Shown piece by piece: positions 33,722 through 45,240 of a DNA stretch of 64,000 bases. The stretch is from Beroe forskalii. Taxonomy: Eukaryota; Ctenophora; Nuda; Beroida; Beroidae. Position numbers and translations under genes: made by a program. The notes beneath the pieces are model-generated. The model had not been told where the DNA came from and ran no database searches. It saw only the letters and a program-made list of their open reading frames with translations. Position 1 is the first letter of the stretch; each line of letters opens with the position of its first letter. The stretch lies in the NCBI GenBank assembly GCA_011033025.1, contig WFMF01000135.1:62001-126000 (forward strand). Direction: 5' to 3'.

Positions 33722-35156
33722 TTGCAGATTTTTGCAGTCGAGTCGTCGGTTGGAGTCGTCGGTTGGAGTCGTCGGTTGGAGTCGTCGGGTGGAGTCGTCG
33801 AGTCGAGTCGTCGAGTCGAGTCGTCGAGTCGAGTCGTCGAGTCGAGTCGTCGAGTCGAGTCGAGTCGTCGAGTCGAGTCGTCGAGTCGAGTCGAGTCGTC
33901 GAGACGAGTCGTCGAGTCGAGTCGTCGAGTCGAGTCGTCGAGTCGAGTCGTCGAGTCGAGTCGTCGAGTCGAGTCGTCGATTCGAGTCGTCGAGTCGAGT
34001 CGTCGAGTCGAGTCGTCGAGTCGTCGAGTCGTCGAGTCGAGTCGAGTCGTCGAGACGAGTCGTCGAGTCGAGTCGTCGAGTCGAGTCGTCGAGTCGAGTC
34101 GAGTCGAGTCGAGTCGTCGAGTCGAGTCGTCGAGTCGAGTCGAGTCGTCGAGACGAGTCGTCGAGTCGAGTCGTCGAGTCGAGTCGTCGAGTCGAGTCGT
34201 CGAGTCGAGTCGTCGAATCGAGTCGTCGAGTCGAGTCGAGTCGTCGAGTCGAGTCGTCGAGTCGTCGAGTCGTCGAGTCGAGTCGTCGAGTCGTCGAGTC
34301 GAGTCGAGTTGTCGAGTCGATTCGAGTTGAGTCGTCGAGTCGAGTCGAGTCGTCGAGTCGTCGAGTCGTCGAGTCGACGAGTCGAGTCGTCGAGTCGAGT
34401 CGTCGAGTCGTGTCGTCGAGTCGAGTCGTCGAGTCGTCGAGTCGAGTCGAGTCGTCGAGTCGTCGAGTCGTCGAGTCGAGTCGAGTCGAGTCGTCGAGTC
34501 GTCGAGTCGTCGAGTCGAGTCGTCGAGTCGAGTCGAGTCGTCGAGTCGAGTCGAGTCGAGTCGTCGAGTCGTCGAGTCGAGTCGTCGAGTCGAGTCGTCG
34601 AGTCGAGTCGAGTCGTCGAGTCGAGTCGAGTCGAGTCGTCGAGTCGTCGAGTCGTCGAGTCGTCGAGTCGAGTCGTCGAGTCGAGTCGTCGAGTCGTCGA
34701 GTCGTCGAGTCGAGTCGAGTCGAGTCGAGTCGTCGAGTCGAGTCGTCGAGTCGTCGAGTCGTCGAGTCGAGTCGTCGAGTCGAGTCGTCGAGTCGTCGAG
34801 TCGTCGAGTCGTCGAGTCGAGTCGTCGAGTCGAGTCGTCGAGTCGAGTCGTCGAGTCGAGTCGTCGAGTCGAGTCGTCGAGTCGAGTCGTCGAGTCGAGT
34901 CGTCGAGTCGAGTCGTCGAGTCGAGTCGTCGAGTCGAGTCGTCGAGTCGAGTCGTCGAGTCGAGTCGTCGAGTCGAGTCGTCGAGTCGAGTCGTCGAGTC
35001 GAGTCGTCGAGTCGAGTCGTCGAGTCGAGTCGTCGAGTCGAGTCGTCGAGTCGAGTCGTCGAGTCGAGTCGTCGAGTCGAGTCGTCGAGTCGAGTCGAGT
35101 CGTCGAGTCGAGTCGTCGAGTCGATTTGTCGAGTCGATTTTCGAGTAGCCGAGTCG
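33722..35156. repeat. CpG-dense satellite built from CGAGT and CGT words
   Basis: About 1.4 kb made almost only of the 5-base word CGAGT and the 3-base word CGT in varying order. From about 34830 to 35090 the order becomes regular (13-bp unit CGAGTCGAGTCGT). A CpG occurs every 3-5 bases. No stop codon can form in most frames, which explains long open frames on both strands; these are not genes. Confidence 0.97.
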
Positions 35157-35446
35157 TTGAATCGAATCGACGAATCGAATCGACGAATCGAATCGACGAA
35201 TCGAATCGACGAATCGAATCGACGAATCGAATCGACGAATCGAATCGACGAATCGAATCGACGAATCGAATCGACGAATCGAATCGACGAATCGAATCGA
35301 CGAATCGAATCGACGAATCGAATCGACGAATCGAATCGACGAATCGAATCGACGAATCGAATCGACGAATCGAATCGACGAATCGAATCGACGAATCGAA
35401 TCGACGAATCGAATCGACGAATCGAATCGACGAATCGAATCGACGA
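35157..35446. repeat. 13-bp satellite CGAATCGAATCGA
   Basis: About 22 perfect copies directly after the CGAGT/CGT array; the same 5+5+3 word pattern with A in place of G/T. A short inverted block (TCGATTCGATTCG) lies at 35526-35553 beyond a hairpin. Confidence 0.97.
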
Positions 35447-35485
35447 AAAAAGCGTCCCTATAGGAGTATGGGGACGCTTTTTCAA
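35446..35485. repeat. Hairpin at the end of the CGAAT array
   Basis: AAAAAAGCGTCCC and GGGGACGCTTTTT form a stem of about 13 bp around a loop of about 12 bases (35446-35485). It is between the CGAAT array and its inverted remnant. Confidence 0.75.
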
Positions 35486-35592
35486 AAAAGCTGACATTAT
35501 TATTTATCGGAATCCGATAAGCCTCGTCGATTCGATTCGTCGATTCGATTCGTAGAGAACTGCAGCACTTAATTCGATTGCATATTTGTATA

Positions 35593-36280
35593 CCTTATTG
35601 TAGGAAATTAAGCACTCAGAAAATTAAGCACCAATGCCTCGAAAAGGGCTTAATTTCATGGTGCTTAATGACATGCTGGCTTAATTTTTGTATACCTTAA
35701 TTTTCGAATAATTTTGGGATTTTTAAATGTCAAAAAATGTTCGATATTTTGCTATATTATATGTACAGTGCTAATTTAGAACAATGGAAGTAAAGAATTT
35801 AAATAATAATTTAATGATGAATTGAAAATAGTGGAATAATCAAATATCCTCGCCATAAGCCTCCGTCTCCTCGTCTTCAGCTTCCACAAATTCTTGGTTC
35901 TACATCCTTTTAAATCATTCTTGTCAGATCTTCCAAAGCTGTAGCTCTCCTTGATGTACGCACAGAACACCAAAAACTTAATCTTTTCTTCAACTGACCA
36001 TTCAAGTCTGACCTGGCTCCTGATCTACAGCCCTCCTTGTGTGATTGGTGGCCGGAACTGTTCTTCTGTCAGGACTTAAATCTGTTTTACATAACAGACG
36101 CACATTGCAATTTGCATTTCATTTGTATAAATTGTGAAAAATTTAATTAAGCCTACAAGTAATTAGGCCTACCTGAATGTTAATGCTATTAAGCACCAGA
36201 TGTGTTAAAAGGGCCTAATTTCATGGTGCTTAATGACGTGTAGGCTTAATTTTTTGAGTGCTTAATTTCCTACAATAAGG
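35593..36280. mobile_element. 688-bp TIR element with a degenerate minus-strand ORF
   Basis: Ends CCTTATTGTAGGAAATTAAG at 35593 and its inverted copy ending at 36280; inverted similarity continues for over 30 bp plus an inner inverted block (TTCATGGTGCTTAATGAC type). Flanked by TATA on both sides, consistent with a TA or TATA target duplication. Inside, minus strand 36010-35776 codes WSVEEKIKFLVFCAYIKESY and then SFGRSDKNDLKGC; an acidic tail EDEETEAYGEDI is readable in another frame. I cannot assign the superfamily. Confidence 0.75.
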
Positions 36281-37006
36281 TATAGGGAGGGCAAGGAGGA
36301 AAAAGGTATGTGGCATGTCTATATAAAAGTTCAAAGTAGCGTCAATTATTATAACGTCAACGTATCGGCCTACTTTTAAGCCACGAACCATAAAAACATG
36401 AAACGGGGAAACCGTTTCATTGTTTGTATCATTAACTGCTAACGCAATTTCATTTCTTTGCTTATCTGCAATCCACCCTATCGTAATTTTCGTTAAGTTG
36501 TGAAAGATGTTTCTACAGGTTGTTTCAAACTTTCAATATTAGGTATTTATATATTCCAAAAGATTCCTGAAGCGACAATCAACCTGGATATGCAACGATT
36601 TTAATCTATAATTCGGAAGTTCGGATATTCTACAAAAATATCATATGCAATTATTTTATAGGCGACGGATTTATTGCATCACCAGAGTAAGGAAATGATG
36701 TACCAAATTCTGGAGACAATTTTCAGAAGGAGGCGATAACTGATTCCACTGAGGCGATATTTAATGCTCTTCATGGTGATGTCGCATTCTGGGTGGGGGC
36801 TATTTATCATAATATGATAGCGACATTATTTCATGCCATGGTGTATGAAAATTATCGCTGAAAGTTTACATATTATGTAAACTAGAGTGATGACTTGATA
36901 AAGATTCCCAAATTGCTTATTGCAATCCAGGCCTACCAAGTTTTTGAACACCAAAATTTTTACTCCACATAACTACACCTGTACCTACTAAGGAATTGTT
37001 GATGGA
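36281..37006. other. AT-rich stretch without a recognised gene
   Basis: No coding signal or long repeat seen. One small dyad, AAACGGGGAAACCGTTT, at 36400. Confidence 0.5.
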
Positions 37007-37805
37007 AACCGTGAGTTTGGCCTGAATGGTGATTGATATCTTCTAGTTATGACCCAACTGAGATGCCTACCCAAATTTGGTGCGTCTATCTTGTCAGAAG
37101 TCGAGATATGGCACTTGCCACCATTTTCATGACTATCCCCAAATTACTGGCACATGTGCCAAATGCCATAGAATGAAACCAAATTTTCGGGTTTTTAAAC
37201 TTGTTTTGAGGTTTAAATGGTCAGATAGGATGGAATAAGGTTACTAGAATTTGTTTGAATCATTTCGCGGTCGATTTTCAAGAAATGGTGACACGGTGAC
37301 ACCAAAATGACACCGTGACACCAATTTCAAAAATGCTCCAAATTTGTTCGGAATCACATTTAAACGTTCAGATAGTCAAAGTAAGTCACTAAAACATCAT
37401 TCTGATTCAAAGTAATCGGTTTAATCGACCAAAATTTCGATCCTGACATAGCCTGAATTCTGAAAATACAGTGTCACATGGCCTTAATGGCAAAAAATGT
37501 GTCAAAACCGACCAAAAACCGTGAGTTTGGCCTGAATGGTGATTGATATCTTCTAGTTATGACCCAACTGAGATGCCTGCAAAATTTGGTGCGTCTATCT
37601 TGTCCAGAAGTCGAGATATGGCACTTGCCACCATTTTCATGACCTCAGAGTATCCCCCAAATTACTGGCACATGTGCCAAAATGTGCCAGAATGAGAAAC
37701 CAAATTTTCGGGTTTTTAAACTTGTTTTGAGGGTTCTAAATGGTCAGATAGGATGAAATAAGGTTACTAGAATTTGTTTGAATCATTTCGCGGTCGATTT
37801 TAAAG
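37007..37805. repeat. 511-bp tandem repeat, direct copies (left part)
   Basis: One full and one partial unit; unit starts ACCGTGAGTTTGGCCTGAAT at 37007 and 37518. The unit contains CACATGTGCCA and a GTGACACCGTGACACC block. The second unit is interrupted at about 37805 by the LINE and resumes at about 39688. Confidence 0.85.
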
Positions 37806-39690
37806 AAATTTTTATTTCAAAATTTCAATTAAATAGAATTATCTTACAATATCATCTGGGATAATATCTGGTAAAATATTATAAAATAACCCCCATAATT
37901 GAGGCTAAACCTGCAACACAGTATGAAACCGTAATAAGAGCAGGGCCTGACAACCACCAATCAAAACATATATGATATGTTAATAATATCGGCTAATTTA
38001 TAACTTAGGCTCATACTGTGTGGTAGGTAATGACTAGAAAGCAAAAATTCAAATTACAATTTGCCCAATTAGAAACTGTAAGATATCTAGATAATAATAA
38101 GTTAATAAGTCAATAAATTATAATCATAAAATTAGAATTATTTAATTTAATAAGCATTTGAGATAAGTTAATAAATTAGAATTATAAAATTAGAATTATT
38201 TAATTTAATAAGCATTTGAGACAATCATTGCTCATTATTTTGGCTTTCATCACTTAAATCGATATAAGATTAAGTTACATAGTCCACAAAAGTTATAATG
38301 TATAAGTTAAAATGGAGACTTTGATTTTACTCAGAAATATAGTTTTATCTATGAGGAAACTCTAGCAACAGCTGCAAGATCACACAAGAATGTACGATCA
38401 TATCATTTTAATACATACTCGGGAACTAGAAACAAAGTGTGACCCAAGATGATACTGACGACTAGACACTCCCTGGGGTCATTGAAATATTTATGCCTGC
38501 AGTTTTATCAGTTTTTAATCAGGCCAATCTAGGTCACTGGACAATAGAAAACTACGTAGTTTACATTTAAATACAGCAAAGGATTTATCTTGCCTTATTT
38601 CACATGGTGTGTTATTCCAGAGCATCGTGGTCCTATAAAAGAAACTATTTCTAAAGCTATCACAGTGCGGCTTTATGTTGCATTTGATGTGAGTTTGATC
38701 AGTACTGTCAATAATTGCAGAGGTTTTTCTCGTTAATCTCACATCATGAGGCTTGGTTATCGAAAAATAAGGTGGTAAATCAATTGGATATAATTTACTT
38801 TGATTTTGCTAAGGCCTTTGATAGTGTATCCCATGACCTGATTCTCAAGAAGCTTAAGGAGAAGTTTAAAATAGATGGATTGATGCTACGTTTCATAAAG
38901 TCTTATCTTCAGGACCGGCAGCAGGAAGTTATTGTGGGAGGTTTCAAGTCAGGGGTCCTACCTGTCAAATCAGGTGTACCACAGGGTTCTATTTTAGGCC
39001 CTTTGTTGTTTGTTATCTTCATAAATGACATGTTTAATTGTATTTCGGATGGCACAAACATCACCCTCTATGCAGATGACACTAAGATCTGGAGGAAATA
39101 TATCTCTCAGAAGATCACTTCGCACTTCAAAGTGATATTAATAATCTAAATGATTGGTCTATAGCTAATAGAATGAAATTCCATCCTTCCAAATGTAAAG
39201 CACTATCTGTTTCTAACCAACGAAACATATTACATAATTTACCTTGTACGATATTCATATACAAACTTGGTAATGTATTTATTGATTACACTCAGTCACA
39301 GGTAGATTTAGGAGTCACTGTCACAACCAAACTTCACTGGACTGAACAATGTGATAAACTCACTAAGCGTGCAAGTTCCAAGCTTGCACTTCTCATGCGT
39401 ACATGCCATTTCACATCTAACAAGAGACAAAAAAGGGCATTTTATCTCACTGTTATTCGATCAATCTTTGAACACTGTTCGGTTATTTGGCACCCTATCA
39501 GCAAAAATCAGTTACACAAATTTGAGTCTATCCAAAAGAAGGCCATAAAATGGATAAATGGACAACCATTTGATCATTATAGTGATGCCATATATGCTGA
39601 AAAACTTAAAGAATTAGATATCTTGCCTTTTAAAATCAAATTTGCTCTGAATGATTTGTTATTGTTATTTCAAATTATCAATAGATTGAC
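37806..39690. mobile_element. LINE copy 2 with internal inversion
   Basis: 37806-38783 matches 24235-25213 of copy 1 in the same orientation (3' end, minus strand). 38784-39690 matches about 26140-25225 of copy 1 in the opposite orientation, so RT reads on the plus strand: [47 protein letters not shown], and (after a one-base frameshift near 39117) SVIWHPISKNQLHKFESIQK. The join lies where copy 1 is continuous, so this is a 5' inversion as made by twin priming. Also dead. Confidence 0.9.
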
Positions 39691-41030
39691 AAGGTGACAC
39701 CAAAATGACACCGTGACACCAATTTCAAAAATGCTCCAAATTTGTTCGGAATCACATTTAAACCGTTCAGATAGTCAAAATAAGTCACTAAAACATCATT
39801 CTGATTCAAAGTTATAGGTTTAGTCGACCAAAATTGCGATCCTGACATAGCTTGAAAATACAGTGTCACGTGGCTTCAATGTCAAAAAATGTGTCAAAAC
39901 CGACCAAAAACCCGTGAGTTTGGCCTGAATGGTGATTAATATCTTTTAGTTATGATCCAACTGAGATGCCTGCAAAATTTGGTGCGTCTATCTTGTCCAG
40001 AAGTCGAGATATGGCACTTGCCACCATTTTCATGACCTCAGAGTATCCCCCAAATTACTGGCACATGTGCCAAAATGTGCCACAATTAGAGATCAAATTT
40101 TCGGGGTTTTCAACTTGTTTTGATGGTTCTAAATGGTCAGATAGGATAGTACAAGGTCAATAGACATTGTTTGAATCATTTCGCGGTCGATTTTCAAGAA
40201 ATGGTGACACGGTGACACCAAAATGACACCGTGACACCAATTTCAAAAATACTCCAATACTTTGACTATCTGAACGGTTTACATGCGATTCCGATCAAAT
40301 TTGGAGCATTTTTGACATTGGTGTCACGGTGTCATTTTGGTGTCACCGTGTCACCATTTCTTGAAAATCGACCGCGAAATGATTCAAACAATGTCTATTG
40401 ACCTTGTACTATCCTATCTGACCATTAAGAACCATCACAACAAGTTGAAAAACCCTAAAAATTTGGTTTCTCATTCTGGCACATTTTGGCACATGTGCCA
40501 GTAATTTGGGGGATACTCTGAGGTCATGAAAATGGTGGCAATTGCCATATCTCGACTTCTGGACTAGATAGACCCACCAAATTTTGCAGGCATCTCAGTT
40601 GAATCATAACTAAAAGATATCAATCACCATTCAGGCCAAACTCACGGGTTTTTGGTCGGTTTTGACACATTTTTTGACATTGAAGCCACGTGACACTGTA
40701 TTTTCAAGCTATGTCAGGATCGCAATTTTGGTCGACTAAACCTATAACTTTGAATCAGAATGATGTTTTAGTGACTTATTTTGACTATCTGAACGGTTTA
40801 AATGTGATTCCGAACAAATTTGGAGCATTTTTGAAATTGGTGTCACGGTGTCATTTTGGTGTCACTGCGTCACCATTTGTTCTAAATTGGCCACAAAATG
40901 GTTCCTACAATGTTTTATGACATTGTTTCATGCTATCTGAACATTTAAAACTATCTTATTGGGTAAAATGACCCTTAAACGCACGATCCTATTTTGGCAC
41001 ATGTGCCAGTAATTTGGGGGATTCATCTAC
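39688..41030. repeat. 511-bp repeat, resumed copy and inverted copies
   Basis: 39688-40256 continues the unit in direct orientation; from 40257 to about 41030 the same sequence is reversed (e.g. AAATCGACCGCGAAATGATT against AATCATTTCGCGGTCGATTT). The turning point at 40257 has almost no spacer. Confidence 0.85.
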
Positions 41031-41379
41031 TGTTCGTGGAATGCGCATCAACATTTGTCCATGGAAAATGTGCCATCGTGATTGATAAATTTGCGCGTTC
41101 TGTAATTTGTGCGTTCTGTAATTTGTATGTTATACGCGCTTCCGGTTTTTTTTTCGGCGGATGAACTTCGAGTGCAAAGTCCGGACATTTTAGACCCCTC
41201 CCTCCCCCCTTGTCCGCATTTCAGAAACCCCTTCCTCCTTTTCATGAAAATCTTTTGGTTCATCATTTCTGGGCCAGAAATTTCACGATTTTCTGGTTAA
41301 ATGACCGTCAAATCGGCCAAAATTTCCATAATTTGCGGTGGTCCGCATTTGGCCAAACACCCCCCTCCCCCTATGTCCG

Positions 41380-41515
41380 CATTGGTGCTGTGGATCAGTG
41401 GTGCAGTGGAACACTGGTGCAGTGGTGCACTGGAACACTAGATCAGTGGCACACGGGAACAGTAGATCATTGGAACACTGGTGCAATGGCACAATGGAAC
41501 AATACATCAGTGGGC
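41380..41515. repeat. Short GTGGAACACTGG-type minisatellite
   Basis: Imperfect units of 10-15 bp with GTGCAGTGGAACACTGG and variants TAGATCAGTGGCAC. 41031-41379 upstream holds nothing recognised. Confidence 0.75.
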
Positions 41516-41574
41516 TAAAAAATGGGTGGACTTAACTCCGCGGCGGACCCGGTGGACCCGCTGCGGGTCTCGAT

Positions 41575-42905
41575 CTAATGATTCGACGTATCTGTGTTCC
41601 ATGATCCAATGATCCGATGTTCCAGTGTCTCGATCCGACGTACCTGTGTTCCATGATCTAATGATGCGATGTTCCAGTGTTCTCGATCTAATGATCCGAT
41701 GTGCCTGTGTCCCATATTCCAGTGTTCTCGATCTAATGATCCGATGTGCCTGTGTCCCATGTTCCAGTGTTCTCGATCCAATGATCCGGCGTACCTGTGT
41801 TCCATGATCTTATGATCCGACGTACCTGTATTCCATGATCTAATGATCCGATGTTCCAGTGATCTCGATCTAATGATCCGGCGTACCTGTGTTCCATGAT
41901 CTAATGATCCGATGTTCCAGTGTTCTCGATCTAATGATCCGATGTGCCTGTGTCCCATGTTCCAGTGTTCTCGATCTAAAGATCTAATGATCCGATGTGC
42001 CTGTGTCCCATGTTCCAGTGTCTCGATCTAATGATCCGGCGTACCTGTGTTCCATGATCTAATGATCCAATGTTCCAGTGTTCTCGATCTAATGATCCGG
42101 CGTACCTGTGTTCCATGATCCAATGATCCGATGTTCCAGTGTTCTCGATCCAATGATCCGACGTACCTGTGTTCCATGATCTAATGATGCGATGTTCCAG
42201 TGTTCTCGATCTAATGATCCGATGTGCCTGTGTCCCATGTTCCAGTGTTCTCGATCCAATGATCTGACGTACCTGTGTTCCATGATCTAATGATCCGATG
42301 TTCCAGTGTTCTCGATCTAATGATCCGACGTACCTGTGTTCCATGATCTAATGATCCGACGTACCTGTGTTCCATGATCCAATGATCCGATGTTCCAGTG
42401 ATCTCGATCCAATGATCCGGCGTACCTGTGTTCCATGATCCAATGATCCGATGTTCCAGTGTTCTCGATCCAATGATCCGACGTACCTGTGTTCCATGAT
42501 CTAATGATGCGATGTTCCAGTGTTCTCGATCTAATGATCCGATGTGCCTGTGTCCCATGTTCCAGTGTTCTCGATCCAATGATCTGACGTACCTGTGTTC
42601 CATGATCTAATGATCCGATGTTCCAGTGTTCTCGATCTAATGATCCGACGTACCTGTGTTCCATGATCTAATGATCCGACGTACCTGTGTTCCATGATCT
42701 AATGATCCGATGTTCCAGTGATCTCGATCCAAGATCCGATGTTCCAGTGTTCTCGATCTTATGATCCGACGTAGCTGTGTTCCATGATCTAATGATCCGA
42801 TGTTCCAGTGTTCTCGATCTAATGATCCGATGTGCCTGTGTCCCATGTCCCAGTGTTCTCGATCTAATGATCCAACGTACGTGTGTTCTCGATCTAATGA
42901 TCCGA
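41575..42905. repeat. Compound minisatellite, unit about 61 bp
   Basis: Alternating blocks CTCGATCTAATGATCCGA, CGTACCTGTGTTCCATGATC and TGTGCCTGTGTCCCATG. Blocks are shuffled, so the period jumps between about 30, 45 and 61 bp; 42100-42340 and 42410-42650 are near-identical higher-order copies. Open frames here are repeat artefacts. Confidence 0.93.
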
Positions 42906-43483
42906 TGTGGCGATGTTGTTAGGGTACCGTTTCATCGGTCACCTTTCAGTAAGTCACTATAACACGTTGACGTACCTTGCTGTTATAGCCCAAATTTCAA
43001 ATATTATGAAATTTGCGTACGTTGATCTTCCTCTAGCACAGGTGTGATTTTGCTCATCAAGCAAGATCCTTATAGCCGTGTAATGCACTTGTTTATATAC
43101 GTCTCCTTGTTACACTGCCTAACTTGCAACTTGGAAAGTTGGCAAGCGTGTCTTGATACAACCTATCTTGAGATATCGTGTCTTGAGATACCGGGTGTGT
43201 TGCTGTTCGATTCAGCAATAGTTCAATGAATCTATTGATACACCTCTATCGAGACATTCTACACGCTACTTTTGGCTACATGCATTGTCCTGTCTAAAGG
43301 AGATCACGTGGGCTTAGGAAAGAGCCAATCAGACAGAGACGCGCACGGATTATCGTGACCGCAAGAGGATAGGAAAGGGGGCGTTCGGGCTACTTGTTTT
43401 CACTTCTTATATTTTACAATTCGGAAAAGTCATATCTCTGGTTTATCTTCTCCACTATACTAGAGTAGAACATTAACATTTGG
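42906..43483. other. Stretch without a recognised gene
   Basis: Nothing coding seen. Short near-repeats of CTTGAGATATCGTGTCTTGA at 43160-43200. Confidence 0.45.
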
Positions 43484-43557
43484 CTCCCCGTCTGGGAATC
43501 GAACCCAGGTCGCCCGCGTGACAGGCGGGAATACTAACCACTATACTAAAAGTAGGA
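43484..43557 (-). tRNA. tRNA-Asp (GTC)-like, acceptor stem damaged
   Basis: Minus strand. D-arm TAGTATAGTGGTTAGTA, anticodon arm CCCGC-CTGTCAC-GCGGG with anticodon GTC, T-arm CTGGG-TTCGATT-CCCAG and 3' side ACGGGGAG all fit eukaryotic tRNA-Asp. The 5' acceptor strand reads TCCTACT with two extra bases before the D-arm, giving two mismatches. CCA follows the discriminator in the DNA. It is therefore either a tRNA gene with a decayed acceptor stem or a retroposed tRNA copy; a pseudogene is more likely than a working gene. Confidence 0.7.
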
Positions 43558-43660
43558 CCATAACACTCACATACGTACAAGAGGAAATGCGCGGCGTAAA
43601 ATTATGAATTTGATTTTGCTGTGCATAGTCTGAGCGCGCGCCACGCAAGGCCTAAAATTG

Positions 43661-43914
43661 GTAGGTCTCCCATATAAACGGGAGCCTTCATTATCTATGA
43701 CAATGACGTCACTCAGAAAAATATAATTAAGCGCACCTAGCGCTTAACTTTAAGGACTAGGGTTAGGGTCAGGATTGGGGTTAAGATTTGTTAGGGTTAG
43801 GGTTAGCCGGTTAGGATTAAGGTTAGGGTTTTGGTTAGGTTTAGGATACAGAAAAATTGACGTTTAGATCTGTGACGTCACTCAGAGCCGTTTATATGGG
43901 AGAGATACCCTAAA
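43661..43914. mobile_element. MITE with TIRs and telomere-like interior
   Basis: Left end TCTCCCATATAAACGG and right end CCGTTTATATGGGAGAG are inverted copies, with inner TGACGTCACTCAG on both sides. CCTAAAATT flanks both ends and may be the target duplication. The interior holds repeated TTAGGGTTAGGGTTAG-like sequence (43758-43850). Another end copy is at 20325-20370; garbled copies lie at 45270-45720. Confidence 0.8.
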
Positions 43915-45240
43915 ATTAATCTTTAATTCATTTCCACTTATTACGCAGCTTTATTCAACGTATACAAATGAAGGATTGAAGGAAAAATAATAATTCACGA
44001 TAAGACCAGTCAAACATTGCGTTAGTGTTCCCTAATGCCTAACCACGCGCACGTCGGTGCGTCGCAATTTTCGTCGTTTGGTCCTTTGAGCCATCAGACA
44101 ACGCACTTCGGCAACTTGAGTTCCTATCAACCTATCTTTTTACTTACTTAATTCTGCTGGCTCTTGGTTTCACCTAACCAAGAGCCAGCGCGCGCGGCCT
44201 GAGGAGGAATGACGGCGCACCGCGCAGAATAGGACGCTGGTTAGGGCAAGCTGTTGTTAACTTTAGGGGTGTCACAACGCGTACTTGCGCACAAAGTACT
44301 AGCACGATTTGGCGAAGAAAAGTGAAACACAATTTTTTGCAGTTAAAATAAGATAACTCAAAATGTAATAACTGTATCGATCTGAAATTTGGATATATGG
44401 TGTAAAACCTAAAAATACAGGTTCTAGTTGAAATTTCAAAATTTTGCCCCAAACCAAAGTTATGGGCGAAAATGTCACTTAAATTGCGTTTATTTTTCTC
44501 CTGGGTCGATTTTTAAAATTCTAAAAAACCAGGACATCTACAAATTTTGTTCTTCGACATTTCTGAAAGTTTCAGGACGATTCGATGAAAATGAAAAACA
44601 GTAGGTCTCCCTGGATCCCAATTTTCATGGCGACACGCATGAAACTGACAAAATACCAAACATAACAGGAAACTGATCAGCGCACGTGCTACGTTTCCAA
44701 CATGAAGAATTGCGCTGTTTGAATGCGTAGGCTTGCGAGCTTTATAACAATTTTCAGATTTGTTCTACGTCTATCCTGAACCAAGTTATGGACAAAATAC
44801 GTCCGAGTTTTTGACCAGCCAGTTTGGAGATTGATAATTCTACTTTTACATAATGTATTTCCTGAAAGTTTCAAAAAGAAACGTTAGAGGAAGGATTAAG
44901 CTTTGTTTTCCATGTTTTATTTTGTAATTTGAGCGATGATTTTTCTTACAATCACGTGTTGAGTGAGGACGATTGATATGCGTAATATCAAGCAAAATTT
45001 CGGCGTTACATTTTCACCGCGGCTCCTGTCCGTGCAGCCTATAACTCTCTCAAAATCATCCGTGGCCAATAAAACTTAGTTTGTTTCAAAGTACTCATCG
45101 TGCTGATCATTTTGTAATTTTCGACTTTGTGGGTGCTAAAATTTCATTTTTTACAAACACCCCTAATGTCTTATGTAACTTGGTAGAATTTGCGAACAGG
45201 AAAACGTAAACGCTGAGTGGAATATTTTTAAAGGGCCCCC
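43915..45240. other. Stretch without a recognised gene
   Basis: A perfect 13-bp hairpin (CTGGCTCTTGGTT / AACCAAGAGCCAG, 44157-44188). Otherwise AT-rich, no coding signal. Confidence 0.5.

Noticed and set aside
33626..35555. Open frames of over 600 codons on both strands (Ser/Arg-rich and Asp/Ser/Thr-rich)
   Set aside because: They are translations of the CGAGT/CGT satellite, open in nearly all frames because its words cannot make stops. No non-repeat domain follows.
41575..42905. Protein frames of GTSDHWIENTGTS type
   Set aside because: Translations of the compound minisatellite; no splice sites or start context.
43758..43850. True telomere end
   Set aside because: Degenerate TTAGGG units inside a TIR element in mid-sequence, too short and irregular.
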